Below are positions 56,900 to 64,000 of a stretch of 64,000 nt of DNA, in pieces; the first letter of the stretch is position 1; each line of letters opens with the position of its first letter. The stretch is from contig OY987232.1 of assembly GCA_963920705.1 (NCBI GenBank), forward strand, positions 4,715,200-4,779,199, read 5' to 3'. The translations under genes and the position numbers were made by a program. Source of the DNA: Odiellus spinosus (taxonomy: Eukaryota; Arthropoda; Arachnida; Opiliones; Phalangiidae). The notes beneath the pieces are model-generated. The model was not told where the DNA came from, searched no databases, and saw nothing but the letters and a program-made list of their open reading frames with translations.

Positions 56900-58357
56900 A
56901 AGGCAAAGTTATGAAGGACTACCTCCCGATGAACAACTTCGGGTGGATCGACCCCGATAGTGATCTTCTGGCCTACACACTGAAGTATATTTTGGATCTG
57001 CCAGACGATTCACCATATGGATTCATCCTAATGGTTGATTTGGACTACCCGGAGGAGCTACACAACACACATAATTGTTTCCCTCTCGCACCGGAAACGA
57101 GGAAAATAACGATCGACATGTTTTCCCCGACCTACAAATTGCTAATGACGAAGAACGGCCTTCCCTTAAAAGACACACTACCTAAACTCCTACCGACCTT
57201 AAATAACAAGTCGAACTACGTTACACATTATAGGAATCTTAAATATTATATCTCTCAGGGTTTGAAATTAAAAAAAGTACATAGAGTACTATCGTTCGGT
57301 CAAGGACCTTGGCTTAGTCCATACATTGATTTCAACACGGAAAAGAGGAAGATCGCCACTACAGAATTTCAACGGGATTTTTTTAAGCTGATGAACAACA
57401 GGTATAAAGCGCACGGAATTAATTCAATTATTTTTATTAATCTCTGTAATACATTAGCGTTTTCGGTAAAACGATGGAGAATTTGCGAAATAGAATTGAT
57501 TTCACCCTCGTGCAGACAGCTGAAAAAGCAATCAAAAAAGCATCGTCGCCCGCCTTTCAAAAGTTCATTGTGTACCATAATGAATTGGTCGGGATTCAAC
57601 GAGCTAAATCATTTCTTTATCTAAATAGACCCATATTCACGGGCTTCTCGATTTTAGATCTCGCCAAGTTATTTCTGTATAAATTCCACTATGACTTTAT
57701 CAAGGAGAAATACGGCGGCAACGCGGTACTACAGTTTACTGATACGGGTATTAGTTTATCTTTCACACTATTTGCCGCATACTAACTTTTTCATTCATAG
57801 ATAGCTTAATGTACGATATAAAAACCGAGGACGTGTACGCCGACTTCAAAAAGCATGGCGATCGGTTTGATTTCTCGGGCTACCCAAAATCGCACAACCT
57901 TTTCAGCGACACCAATAAGAAGGTTCTGGGTAAAATGAAAGACGAGATGAATGGTGGGATTATAAAAGGTGATTTTTGTGGATAAGTTTCTGTATTAAAT
58001 ATGTGCTAATGTATTTTTCTATCTCTATTAGAATTCGTCGGACTTCGACCGAAACTTTATTCCATTTTATCTGAGGTGGGGGAGAAGAAGACTGCAAAGG
58101 GGATCTGTCGCCGTGTTGTGAAACGTTCTATCCACCACTCAGATTACCGTGAATGCTTATTCGGTGAGGCTGAGACATCCTGCGTTATGAAAAGGATTGT
58201 CAGCGACAAGCACAACCTATACACAGTTAGCCAAAGAAAGAAGGCGCTATCCGCCTGCGATAACAAGAAATACATTCTTCCTGGGGGGATACGAACCCTA
58301 TCATACGGTCATCGTTTAATAAAAAAATTTAACGACCGAGTTAGGGAAATTAAATAA
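54028..58357 (+). CDS. polB: Polinton protein-primed DNA polymerase B, ten exons, 1264 codons
   Basis: Exons: 54028-55335, 55392-55533, 55585-55816, 55874-55957, 56022-56635, 56693-56824, 56903-57401, 57458-57747, 57801-57968, 58032-58357. The nine GT-AG introns are 56, 51, 57, 64, 57, 78, 56, 53 and 63 bp. The summed coding length is divisible by three and open throughout. Domains in order: two C2H2 zinc fingers (Cys4, Cys7, His20, His25 and Cys32, Cys35, His48, His52); a low-complexity acidic linker; a Cys/His cluster near residues 390-415; the exonuclease motif YADFES just after intron 1; DHCHLTD split by intron 3; RGGVS after intron 5; motif A DINNLYG at intron 6; motif [12 protein letters not shown] at intron 7; and motif C DTDS at intron 8. 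It replicates the element from a protein primer. The intron density is unusual for this family. The N-terminal fingers may belong to the polymerase or to a fused factor. Confidence 0.92.
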
Positions 58358-58433
58358 ATAAAAATAATAAAGTTGGAATAAAAAATAAGTATTGAAGATT
58401 GTTGATATGAAATTAAATAAATTATAATTTTAT
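58353..58433. terminator. Facing polyadenylation signals between convergent gene blocks
   Basis: Plus-strand AATAAATAAA lies right at the polymerase stop codon (58353-58362). A minus-strand AATAAA (58428-58433) overlaps the last codons of the protease gene. The convergent transcription units thus end within about 80 bp. Confidence 0.55.
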
Positions 58434-58883
58434 TGAAAATCTTTTGTACATAAATTCTTTTATCATATTGTCGTTAGAAATTGTGTTCTTAGAAAACCTG
58501 GATATAATGTTGTACATTTTAACACCGCGACATCTATTGAGACTGAAATATATCGAATACCCCCCACAGGTCCAACTTTTATTCCCTTGTAACTGCAAAG
58601 AATTATACGAAATCATTCGACTATTTTTCTCCGCGAATTCATTAAATTTAAACACGTCGGGAGGGTTTCCATAACTTTCAAAAAACTCTAAGTTTTTCGA
58701 GCTAGTAAAATACATAAGACACCAATGTTCTCCGTCCTCGCTAGATGATGCGGTATTTACGATAAAAAGCGATGGGAATGATTGCACGGTTTTTGGTAGA
58801 GTATTTGCCGCGAACACACCACGAAAAATATCCCTGGTGTATTTATCGTTCTCCAATATGTTCTTTATTTGCGTAGTGTCCAT
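58422..58883 (-). CDS. PRO: Adenain-like cysteine protease (PRO), 153 aa
   Basis: A capsid-maturation protease of the adenovirus endopeptidase (C5) type. From the ATG at 58883 the expected catalytic residues are His53 in GEHWCLMYF, Glu69 in FFESYG, Gln99 in LQLQG and Cys106 in WTCGGYSIYF. Many Polinton copies have Asp at the acidic position, while adenoviral enzymes use Glu. The open frame extends 23 codons further upstream, to 58952. I prefer the internal ATG because it begins one base after the stop codon of the capsid gene upstream. It is the last gene of the minus-strand cluster. Confidence 0.9.
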   Translation of the reverse strand: MDTTQIKNILENDKYTRDIFRGVFAANTLPKTVQSFPSLFIVNTASSSEDGEHWCLMYFTSSKNLEFFESYGNPPDVFKFNEFAEKNSRMISYNSLQLQGNKSWTCGGYSIYFSLNRCRGVKMYNIISRFSKNTISNDNMIKEFMYKRFSIKL

Positions 58884-58884
58884 T

Positions 58885-60210
58885 CTAATCAACGACGATA
58901 ACGGTTCTGTTCTTATCAATTTCAATGAGCGACTGAAATTCAGCGTAAACAATTACAGCCACAGTCTCCGTAAGAGGGGCGGCGAATTTTAATTCAAGTC
59001 TTAAATTCCCGTTTTTAACCAAATGGAAATGGGAAGCGTTTGAAGTCAAATCCACTGTAAGATCGAAGCAATAAAGGCAGTTACCGCCGGCAAAATCATC
59101 CCGACTTATTTGATTACCCTCGTCAAGTTGGAACTGCCCGGTCATTAGAGTTAGATTATTATACGCCTGGATAAAACTATTCTGACCGAAATTTGGAGTA
59201 AGTGGTTTGTGGGGGACGCTACTCCCGTCGATAGACAGCCCAATATGATTTAAATTAAAATTTTGAAAGTTAAACGGACATAACTTTAGTTCCCCTAAGT
59301 AGGCGCTTTGCGAGACTAGGCCGATAACAATTTTCTTGGGGGTTGAGCCTGTGAAAAGGTGATCTTGAACTACGCTCATATTTCCCGTAGGTATAGAGAA
59401 AGACGTACACTCTGTTCTATTAATTGGATATTTCGCTCTAGCTACCTGCATCACTTTGGCATGTGCGAGACCGATTTCGGGGATAAGCTTCATTTTTCTG
59501 ATATACAGCGCGGCGGACTTAATTTCAACGCGACCCGTTACATCACCGTGTAGACAGAAATCGAAGTTCGGCTTCCCGAAAACGAATTTCAAATCTACTA
59601 GATTTAGTAGATATCGCGGTTGTTGACATAAATCCAGATGCAAACCACCGATCATATCAATTAAACCACTCTGGGCAAATTTAGCTCTTTTTTGAAACCC
59701 TTCGTTAGCGTTAAAATTATCGAAAAATTCCGCTGTATCCCGATAATATAGAGAGCTCGTCAGATGGCTATTTTTAGCCGGATCCCCGTATGTTAACAGC
59801 GTTTGAATCATACTTTTATATGGATAATTTTGAGCCGAGGGTGTAACGGACTTCTCGTTTAAATACAGGTGAACCTCGGGGAACATACTATGTAGAAATA
59901 AATTGGTTGGAGCCAGATTATCCATCAGGGTCGCTACAGTACCGTCAGCGGCAAAAACCGTAGCTAGCGGGTGGGAGCCGCTGCTTTTCTTAATTTCCAC
60001 TTGAACGTGCAGCAGAGTTTTTGATAGATCGACGTAAGTCTCGGAGTTCCCGTTGATGTGGAATGTTAAAGATGAATTATTCGAAATACTTGATATTGGA
60101 TTATGCTCAACCCATTCTCCTGATATGACACTCGTCTGGGTCATAGGTACTTCGAATAGGTTGAGTTCGGAATTTACGCAGCTATTCGAGTGGGGGTGTA
60201 GCAAAGCCAT
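58885..60210 (-). CDS. MCP: Polinton major capsid protein (double jelly-roll), 441 aa
   Basis: The sequence matches the conserved protein of Polintons often annotated as F54H12.2-like, which is assigned to the double jelly-roll major capsid proteins. Recognisable blocks: NLFEVPMTQTSVISGEWVEH near the start, the ETYVDLSKT strand, FPEVHLYLNEKSVTPSAQNYPY, GGLHLDLCQQPRYLLN, LYIRKMKLIPEIGLAHAKVM, KIVIGLVSQSAYLG, LSIDGSSVPHKPLTPNF and a C-terminal VIVYAEFQSLIEIDKNR. The length is about usual. ATG at 60210 lies two bases from the stop of the upstream gene, and the stop TAG is one base from the protease start. It is intact. Confidence 0.88.
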   Translation of the reverse strand: MALLHPHSNSCVNSELNLFEVPMTQTSVISGEWVEHNPISSISNNSSLTFHINGNSETYVDLSKTLLHVQVEIKKSSGSHPLATVFAADGTVATLMDNLAPTNLFLHSMFPEVHLYLNEKSVTPSAQNYPYKSMIQTLLTYGDPAKNSHLTSSLYYRDTAEFFDNFNANEGFQKRAKFAQSGLIDMIGGLHLDLCQQPRYLLNLVDLKFVFGKPNFDFCLHGDVTGRVEIKSAALYIRKMKLIPEIGLAHAKVMQVARAKYPINRTECTSFSIPTGNMSVVQDHLFTGSTPKKIVIGLVSQSAYLGELKLCPFNFQNFNLNHIGLSIDGSSVPHKPLTPNFGQNSFIQAYNNLTLMTGQFQLDEGNQISRDDFAGGNCLYCFDLTVDLTSNASHFHLVKNGNLRLELKFAAPLTETVAVIVYAEFQSLIEIDKNRTVIVVD

Positions 60211-60212
60211 TT

Positions 60213-60653
60213 CTATCTTGAAAAAATATCCGAAGGAGAGGGGAATCGTCGAGGTGCTCTCTTCTTCCTAGCCTTCCTTAATGTGGTCGGGGATTTTTTG
60301 GCACGCTTCTTTTTAAGTCCCGAACCTATCATATCTTGGATGGCTTCGGAGGCGGCGGAAATAGTTTCTTTCCCTGCCATTTTCGAGCGGGATCTTAACG
60401 ACGCTTTCACAGGTATACCACTCGCGACATCACCCACGACCTTCCCTCCTGTATTTAATAATTTCTTCCCCAAGTACGATAAACCCTTTTTAAGTAACGG
60501 CATAGCGCTGCGAAAGGCGGACGCTAAAATGTTACCCAAACCATAACCCCTTTGTACGCTTATGCCCTGATATACAGGAATCGAACCGTATCCGGCCTGA
60601 TTTAAAAATAAATTTTCATATTCCTCCACGGTATGGTATACCGGCGTCCTCAT
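60213..60653 (-). CDS. Small basic virion protein, adenovirus pX-like, 146 aa
   Basis: The N-terminal half is a Gly/Leu-rich amphipathic segment (GYGLGNILASAFRSAMPLLKKG, around residues 36-58). The C-terminal half is very basic (LKKKRAKKSPTTLRKARKKR). Polintons and adintoviruses carry a similar small protein compared with adenovirus core protein X or with the membrane-active pVI region. The role in DNA condensation or membrane lysis is inferred from this resemblance. ATG at 60653. The position between penton and MCP supports a virion role. Confidence 0.65.
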   Translation of the reverse strand: MRTPVYHTVEEYENLFLNQAGYGSIPVYQGISVQRGYGLGNILASAFRSAMPLLKKGLSYLGKKLLNTGGKVVGDVASGIPVKASLRSRSKMAGKETISAASEAIQDMIGSGLKKKRAKKSPTTLRKARKKRAPRRFPSPSDIFSR

Positions 60654-60712
60654 GATGTTGACAGTACGTTTATCTCTATACGAGTGACCGCTGATAGAGG
60701 GGTGTCTTACTA

Positions 60713-61480
60713 TTATAGCCGAAACCAGGATCTCAGAGGTCTGAAATGCAGAGTCGCGTGAATCTTACCACGCTCGAATTGAACAGGGTTTCCGAGGTCA
60801 TCCATAATATTTATTTCGATTGTCTGTATTTGGTGTGACGCCACGGGAATATAGTGCGGTCGTGTAAATATAGCGTCTATCGTCTCGCCGTCCTGTCCCC
60901 TAACACTAATTAATCTAAGAAGTGGAACGTTACGATCCCCCACGATTGTTTTCTCAGCGACGTCTGAGTATACGAACAGGGAATGTAAGGACGCGTTCAT
61001 GTCAATCGCATACGGTGCCCTTGCAGAAGATTCTATCCTTATAACCTCCCCCGTATCTTCGCGGGTGAAGCCCAACATATTAGCAATGTGGGTGGGTATG
61101 TCCAATTTAACCCCATCTTTTAGCTCGACGGAAACACGTTTACTGAGCACCTCGTAACTGAACGTCACCCCGTTCCCACTACTAAGTTCAATCATCTCCA
61201 GAAGTTCGTGAACCGTGTTATAATTTCCAGGTGGAATCTGAATTAACCGCTGAAATTTGAATCCTGGGTCCCCGGGTTTACCTTCAGTCCAACTACGTAT
61301 GAAGTACTCTTGCTTTACGTTGTTCCAACTATGGGGGTAGGATAACTCTGAAAGGCCTACTTCGTAGGGTCCCGAAAATTTCACTATTTCCGGGAGATAG
61401 GTTCGGAATTTGCTGACGGTATTATTGGGGAAGTAATTCATCGATGAATCTGAGGGGAGCGTGATATAGAAACTGCTCAT
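60713..61480 (-). CDS. Polinton minor capsid (penton-like) protein, 255 aa
   Basis: Recognised by the characteristic start FYITLPSDSSMNYFPNNTVS and the block YEVGLSELSYPHSWNN. A region of alternating strands follows (MLGFTREDTG, LFVYSDVAEKTIVGD, LLRLISVRG) and then the end IHATLHFRPLRSW. The family is assigned to single jelly-roll penton-type proteins of Polintons. The length fits. Its start codon overlaps the stop of the integrase gene (61477-61480). Confidence 0.82.
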   Translation of the reverse strand: MSSFYITLPSDSSMNYFPNNTVSKFRTYLPEIVKFSGPYEVGLSELSYPHSWNNVKQEYFIRSWTEGKPGDPGFKFQRLIQIPPGNYNTVHELLEMIELSSGNGVTFSYEVLSKRVSVELKDGVKLDIPTHIANMLGFTREDTGEVIRIESSARAPYAIDMNASLHSLFVYSDVAEKTIVGDRNVPLLRLISVRGQDGETIDAIFTRPHYIPVASHQIQTIEINIMDDLGNPVQFERGKIHATLHFRPLRSWFRL

Positions 61481-62547
61481 TGTAGATCAACTTCTCTAAC
61501 CCAATCGTTAAAACGAGAATTATAGCCCAGGAACTTTACAAAAAGGTCAACCGTGTTGTCGGGATTTCTTCTTCTCTTTATTACTTTTTCGATCTTAAAC
61601 GCGAATGTGGCTAGGTCTTTGTAAACCTTTAGAACCTGCTCGGAGTAAAAAGTTCCTAAAACTGGCTCAGACTTTAAATCCTCGAGCATATATACCAGCG
61701 GTTTCCGCGGTAGTCTTTTAACCACCCTGAACAGCTCCTCCGAAAAGTTTGGTTGGTACCCCTTTTCGAAAAGCCGCTTACTCCTACTTATTCGAACAAT
61801 ATCCCCCAACTCCAGCGTGTAGGGAATTGGCATAGTCGGTCTTTGATCTCCGTATAGTATTTCCCAAACTCTTTTGGTGTTTTGTGACGTCACTTCTACC
61901 GGTTTGCATTTGATAGCGGAATGGTATGAATTGTTGTAGCTAGAAACCAAATCTTGAAGGACGTCTGTGTATTTTAATGTACCCTTACCCGTAAAATATC
62001 GATACATTTTTGTTTGTATTGTACGATTCCATCTCTCGATCACGGCACACTTAATTTCCGAGTGATGGGTATAGAATTTTATTCCCCGTTGTTTCAACTC
62101 TTTTTGCACTGCTTGGGCTATAAACTCGGATCCATGATCTGTATTCAAAGAGGCGGGGCTTCTCCCCCGATCGAATATTTGGACCAGCGCCTTGGCGATC
62201 GTCTCACCCCTCTTGTTATTGACGGCTTCGATGAACCCCATTTTACTAAAAACGTCAATACAGGATAAAAGATAGCGTTTCCCCTCGTTATGTTTGGAAA
62301 TACGTTGCACGTCGATTAAATCAGCCTGCCAGAGGGCGTCTACACCACTAGATATAGTTTTATTCCGTTGAAACCGTATTCTTGCGGGCTTATGTAAACC
62401 GTATGCATCTTGGTGGGCCAGATATTCTCTGACGTTTTTTATCGTAACATCAAGCCCCCTTTCTCGGGCCGAGCGATATAGCCCTAAAACACTGGCGTAC
62501 CCTCCAGGATCTGCGACATTATAATAAATACCGTCTAATTTATCCAT
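61477..62547 (-). CDS. INT: Retroviral-type integrase with C-terminal chromodomain, 356 aa
   Basis: Catalytic core with Asp76 (WQADLIDV), Asp137 (LNTDHGSEF) and Glu171 (AVIERWNRTI), which fits the DDE pattern of rve integrases, and a YLLSCIDVFSKMGF strand. The C-terminal part (about residues 315-353: IEKVIKRRRNPD, LFVKFLGYNSRFNDWVRE) is a chromodomain typical of Polinton and Ty3/gypsy integrases, which may target chromatin. The N-terminal zinc-binding domain is short or absent. The ATG at 62547 overlaps the end of the preceding gene by 8 bases, and the stop overlaps the start of the penton gene. Confidence 0.92.
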   Translation of the reverse strand: MDKLDGIYYNVADPGGYASVLGLYRSARERGLDVTIKNVREYLAHQDAYGLHKPARIRFQRNKTISSGVDALWQADLIDVQRISKHNEGKRYLLSCIDVFSKMGFIEAVNNKRGETIAKALVQIFDRGRSPASLNTDHGSEFIAQAVQKELKQRGIKFYTHHSEIKCAVIERWNRTIQTKMYRYFTGKGTLKYTDVLQDLVSSYNNSYHSAIKCKPVEVTSQNTKRVWEILYGDQRPTMPIPYTLELGDIVRISRSKRLFEKGYQPNFSEELFRVVKRLPRKPLVYMLEDLKSEPVLGTFYSEQVLKVYKDLATFAFKIEKVIKRRRNPDNTVDLFVKFLGYNSRFNDWVREVDLQ

Positions 62548-62734
62548 TTAAAGTGAAATTGTTATTACCGGTCTCGCGAGGGTGTGAGAAGTACTCAAAT
62601 AAAAAGTCGGATACTTGTATTATAATTATTACTAATAATATTAATAGAGCTGTAAGAGCTTTTGGGGATTTTCTAAAAAAGTCGAGAAGTTGTGTTAACG
62701 TAGAAGCGGTCAAAACTTCCGCGCAACCTTCCAT
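62540..62734 (-). CDS. Small single-pass membrane protein, 64 aa
   Basis: Starting at the ATG at 62734 (MEGCAEV), the protein has a short polar N-terminus. One strongly hydrophobic segment follows (about residues 29-49: ALTALLILLVIIIIQ and on), then a polar tail. The frame could start further upstream (62815), but that would add an out-of-character, Pro/Phe-rich stretch. Small membrane proteins of unknown role are common in Polintons. The 3' end overlaps the integrase start by 8 bases, which supports it being real. Confidence 0.6.
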   Translation of the reverse strand: MEGCAEVLTASTLTQLLDFFRKSPKALTALLILLVIIIIQVSDFLFEYFSHPRETGNNNFTLNG

Positions 62735-62799
62735 GTTAGTGTCTACAATTGAAATAAATGATATCGGTGGAGGGTAAAATGTTTTATTTGCTAAAAATA

Positions 62800-63393
62800 T
62801 TATACATAAACCCAAGTCTTCGATCTTGATGGTGGAGTGTTTAAAATAATCGAATTAATAAACGATTTTCTCGCCGGGTTTTTTATGATCTTTTTTGGGA
62901 CATTATATTTATTTAACATCTTGTGAAACATCTCGAAACCTTCAGGGTTCGTTACACCGCTGCTTTTCCTAACTCCATCGTAAATTAAATCAACTACATT
63001 CGTTCCAGTTACAGGATGCCCGGAAATTTCCAGTTCACCCAGTTTGGACCATGTTAAATCCTTTTGCCTCTCGATCCAGTTGTATAGCGTTATCCCGTCA
63101 TTAACCAGGCTACTGGGTAATCCAGTAGCAATCTCAGCAATCCAGGATGTCTTTTTCTCTGACGGCTTTTCCGTCGCTGTCTTCTCCACGGTTTTTCGAT
63201 TGGAATTTAGATGTCTTTGGAGAGTTTGGTTATATAGCGCTAATTTGTCTGACCCTGAAATTGTGTTATTCTCTAGGATATTTTTCATATCCCTATCAAG
63301 ACTAGGTGCTTCGAGCTCCTCCCTTTTTTCTTCCGAAGAGTTTTTTAACCGCTTAAGAACATCCTCCGAAACCAATAACATTTTTCTAGCCAT
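62800..63393 (-). CDS. Conserved Polinton protein of unknown function, 197 aa
   Basis: Intact frame from ATG at 63393. The N-terminal half is a charged helical region (LDRDMKNILENN, DKLALYNQTLQRHLNSN). The C-terminal half is globular, with LGELEISGHPVTGTNVVDLI and FHKMLNKYNVPKKII, and ends with a short basic and aromatic tail. I recognise the general architecture from Polinton clusters but cannot name a function. Placement in the virion cluster suggests a particle protein or an assembly factor. Confidence 0.7.
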   Translation of the reverse strand: MARKMLLVSEDVLKRLKNSSEEKREELEAPSLDRDMKNILENNTISGSDKLALYNQTLQRHLNSNRKTVEKTATEKPSEKKTSWIAEIATGLPSSLVNDGITLYNWIERQKDLTWSKLGELEISGHPVTGTNVVDLIYDGVRKSSGVTNPEGFEMFHKMLNKYNVPKKIIKNPARKSFINSIILNTPPSRSKTWVYV

Positions 63394-63424
63394 TACTGTG
63401 TTTTAATTATATTTATATATTTCG

Positions 63425-63772
63425 CTAGATGGCCCTGCTTATAGCCGCGCCTGTTACAGATCCTAATACCGAGAGCAGGGGTGCCAATAACAGAGGTAAA
63501 AAACCACCTTTTTGTACTAGAATTTTTTTCTTTTTAGAAACTGGAATATTTTCTGAAATACTTCGAATAAATTCGCGATGTTTAGCTAGCCGTTTCTTCT
63601 CTGCGACTGATAATTTGACATTCCCGCTTAGTATATTTAAACAACATTCCGTCAAAGCTAGAATCTCATCCCTTTTGGCTAGCTGTATTATGGCTCGACG
63701 CTGTTTGGTGTTACATACGCATAAAAACTTTAAAAACTCGATATTGTGCTTCAATTTTTCTGATTTATTCAT
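63425..63772 (-). CDS. Conserved Polinton small protein with hydrophobic C-terminus, 115 aa
   Basis: From ATG at 63772. The features are KQRRAIIQLAKRDEILALTE, LNILSGNV, a lysine-rich segment (VSKKKKILVQKGG) and a C-terminal hydrophobic segment (FLPLLLAPLLSVLGSVTG). This small-protein pattern recurs in Polinton and adintovirus virion clusters. The function is unknown, and a membrane-active or internal virion role is possible. It starts 3 bases after the stop of the ATPase gene. Confidence 0.7.
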   Translation of the reverse strand: MNKSEKLKHNIEFLKFLCVCNTKQRRAIIQLAKRDEILALTECCLNILSGNVKLSVAEKKRLAKHREFIRSISENIPVSKKKKILVQKGGFLPLLLAPLLSVLGSVTGAAISRAI

Positions 63773-63775
63773 GTC

Positions 63776-64000
63776 TCATTTAGGTAGAAACACAGCCGCT
63801 TCCTCTCCTGGTATGATACCGGTCCGCAGTCTATGTTCATCTGAGGTATTTGGTTTCAGATCGATGAATAAATACCCATATTTTTTAGCTACAGCCTGTT
63901 GGAAGGCGTCTATAACGTATTTAGTATTTGTCGGCGATATTTGCTTGGCTAGGGTATAAATACTCGATTTGTCTCTAGGTGTTGCAAAGAGACATATATA
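63776..64000 (-). CDS. ATP: Polinton packaging ATPase (FtsK/HerA-type), C-terminal part
   Basis: The frame enters from the right edge and stops at 63776-63778 (TGA). The visible end shows the conserved tail of this family: ATPRDKSSIYTLAKQISP, then YGYLFIDLKPNTSDEHRLRTGI, and VFLPK at the terminus. The Walker A and B motifs must lie beyond the window. The enzyme pumps element DNA into capsids in related viruses. Confidence 0.75.
   Translation of the reverse strand, partial: YICLFATPRDKSSIYTLAKQISPTNTKYVIDAFQQAVAKKYGYLFIDLKPNTSDEHRLRTGIIPGEEAAVFLPK

Larger units (their letters stand above)
51840..64000. mobile_element. Polinton/Maverick element (right end beyond the window)
   Basis: The region encodes the Polinton hallmark set: protein-primed family B DNA polymerase, retroviral-type integrase, adenain-like protease, double-jelly-roll major capsid protein, penton-like minor capsid protein and the packaging ATPase. 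The replication genes are on the plus strand and the virion cluster is on the minus strand, meeting at about 58,360-58,420. All visible genes are open. The left boundary is not resolved: coding starts at 52250 and no terminal inverted repeat or 6-bp duplication could be defined, so the left coordinate is a lower bound. The right terminal repeat lies outside. Polintons are virus-like transposons. Whether this copy makes particles is unknown. Confidence 0.93.

Noticed and set aside
57369-57599. Antisense frames within the Polinton genes
   Set aside because: They lie opposite well-supported exons and have no family signal.

Overview
This is animal (metazoan) genomic DNA, most likely from an arthropod or another invertebrate. 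It is AT-rich and has GT-AG introns, many of them only 50-80 bases long. It carries non-LTR retrotransposons, mariner-, hAT- and CACTA-type DNA transposons, a Penelope-like insertion and a large Polinton/Maverick. No bacterial operon, rRNA or convincing single-copy host gene was found. The species is not identifiable from the sequence alone.

Layout. (1) 1-22,600: protein-free DNA built from nested non-autonomous transposons and tandem repeats. It holds a mariner end at the left edge, a 2.6-kb hAT-type element (1245-3882) with a palindromic TA-flanked element inside it, and two copies of a palindrome plus 100-bp-repeat block around a long-TIR element. (2) 22,600-24,400: a LINE 3' half with a reverse transcriptase broken by one frameshift. 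(3) 24,400-38,300: more TIR elements, minisatellites, a tRNA-like sequence, a Penelope-like inverted pair with a hammerhead-like core and a perfect 13-bp target duplication, a second hAT-type element with a perfect 8-bp duplication, and a second LINE 3' end. (4) 38,700-47,100, minus strand: a CACTA/EnSpm-like (Tnp2-type) transposase with one internal stop, followed closely by a multi-exon DUF4806-domain gene. The middle of that gene is an array of duplicated exon pairs whose introns carry an exploding 33-bp minisatellite (4 and 30 units) and a palindromic mariner insertion. (5) 47,300-51,850: minisatellites, including eleven units of exactly 143 bp, and a LINE fragment. (6) 52,250-64,000 (runs off the window): most of a Polinton.

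In the Polinton, the plus strand carries a 155-aa protein, a two-exon 255-aa protein, and a protein-primed family B DNA polymerase. Ten inferred polymerase exons join without a break into 1264 codons, with YADFES, DxNNLYG, NNSVFGKT and DTDS motifs each restored or placed across splice junctions. The minus strand carries an intronless, tightly packed cluster: adenain-like protease, major capsid protein, pX-like basic protein, penton-like minor capsid protein, retroviral-type integrase with chromodomain, a small membrane protein, two conserved proteins of unknown role, and the C-terminus of the packaging ATPase. Every visible Polinton gene is open, so the copy looks young. Its terminal repeats and target duplication could not be located.

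The most noteworthy items are the intron-rich intact Polinton polymerase, the symmetric-exon array of the DUF4806 gene, the palindromic mariner with a paralogous empty site, the Penelope-like foldback, and the hAT elements with subterminal repeat arrays.
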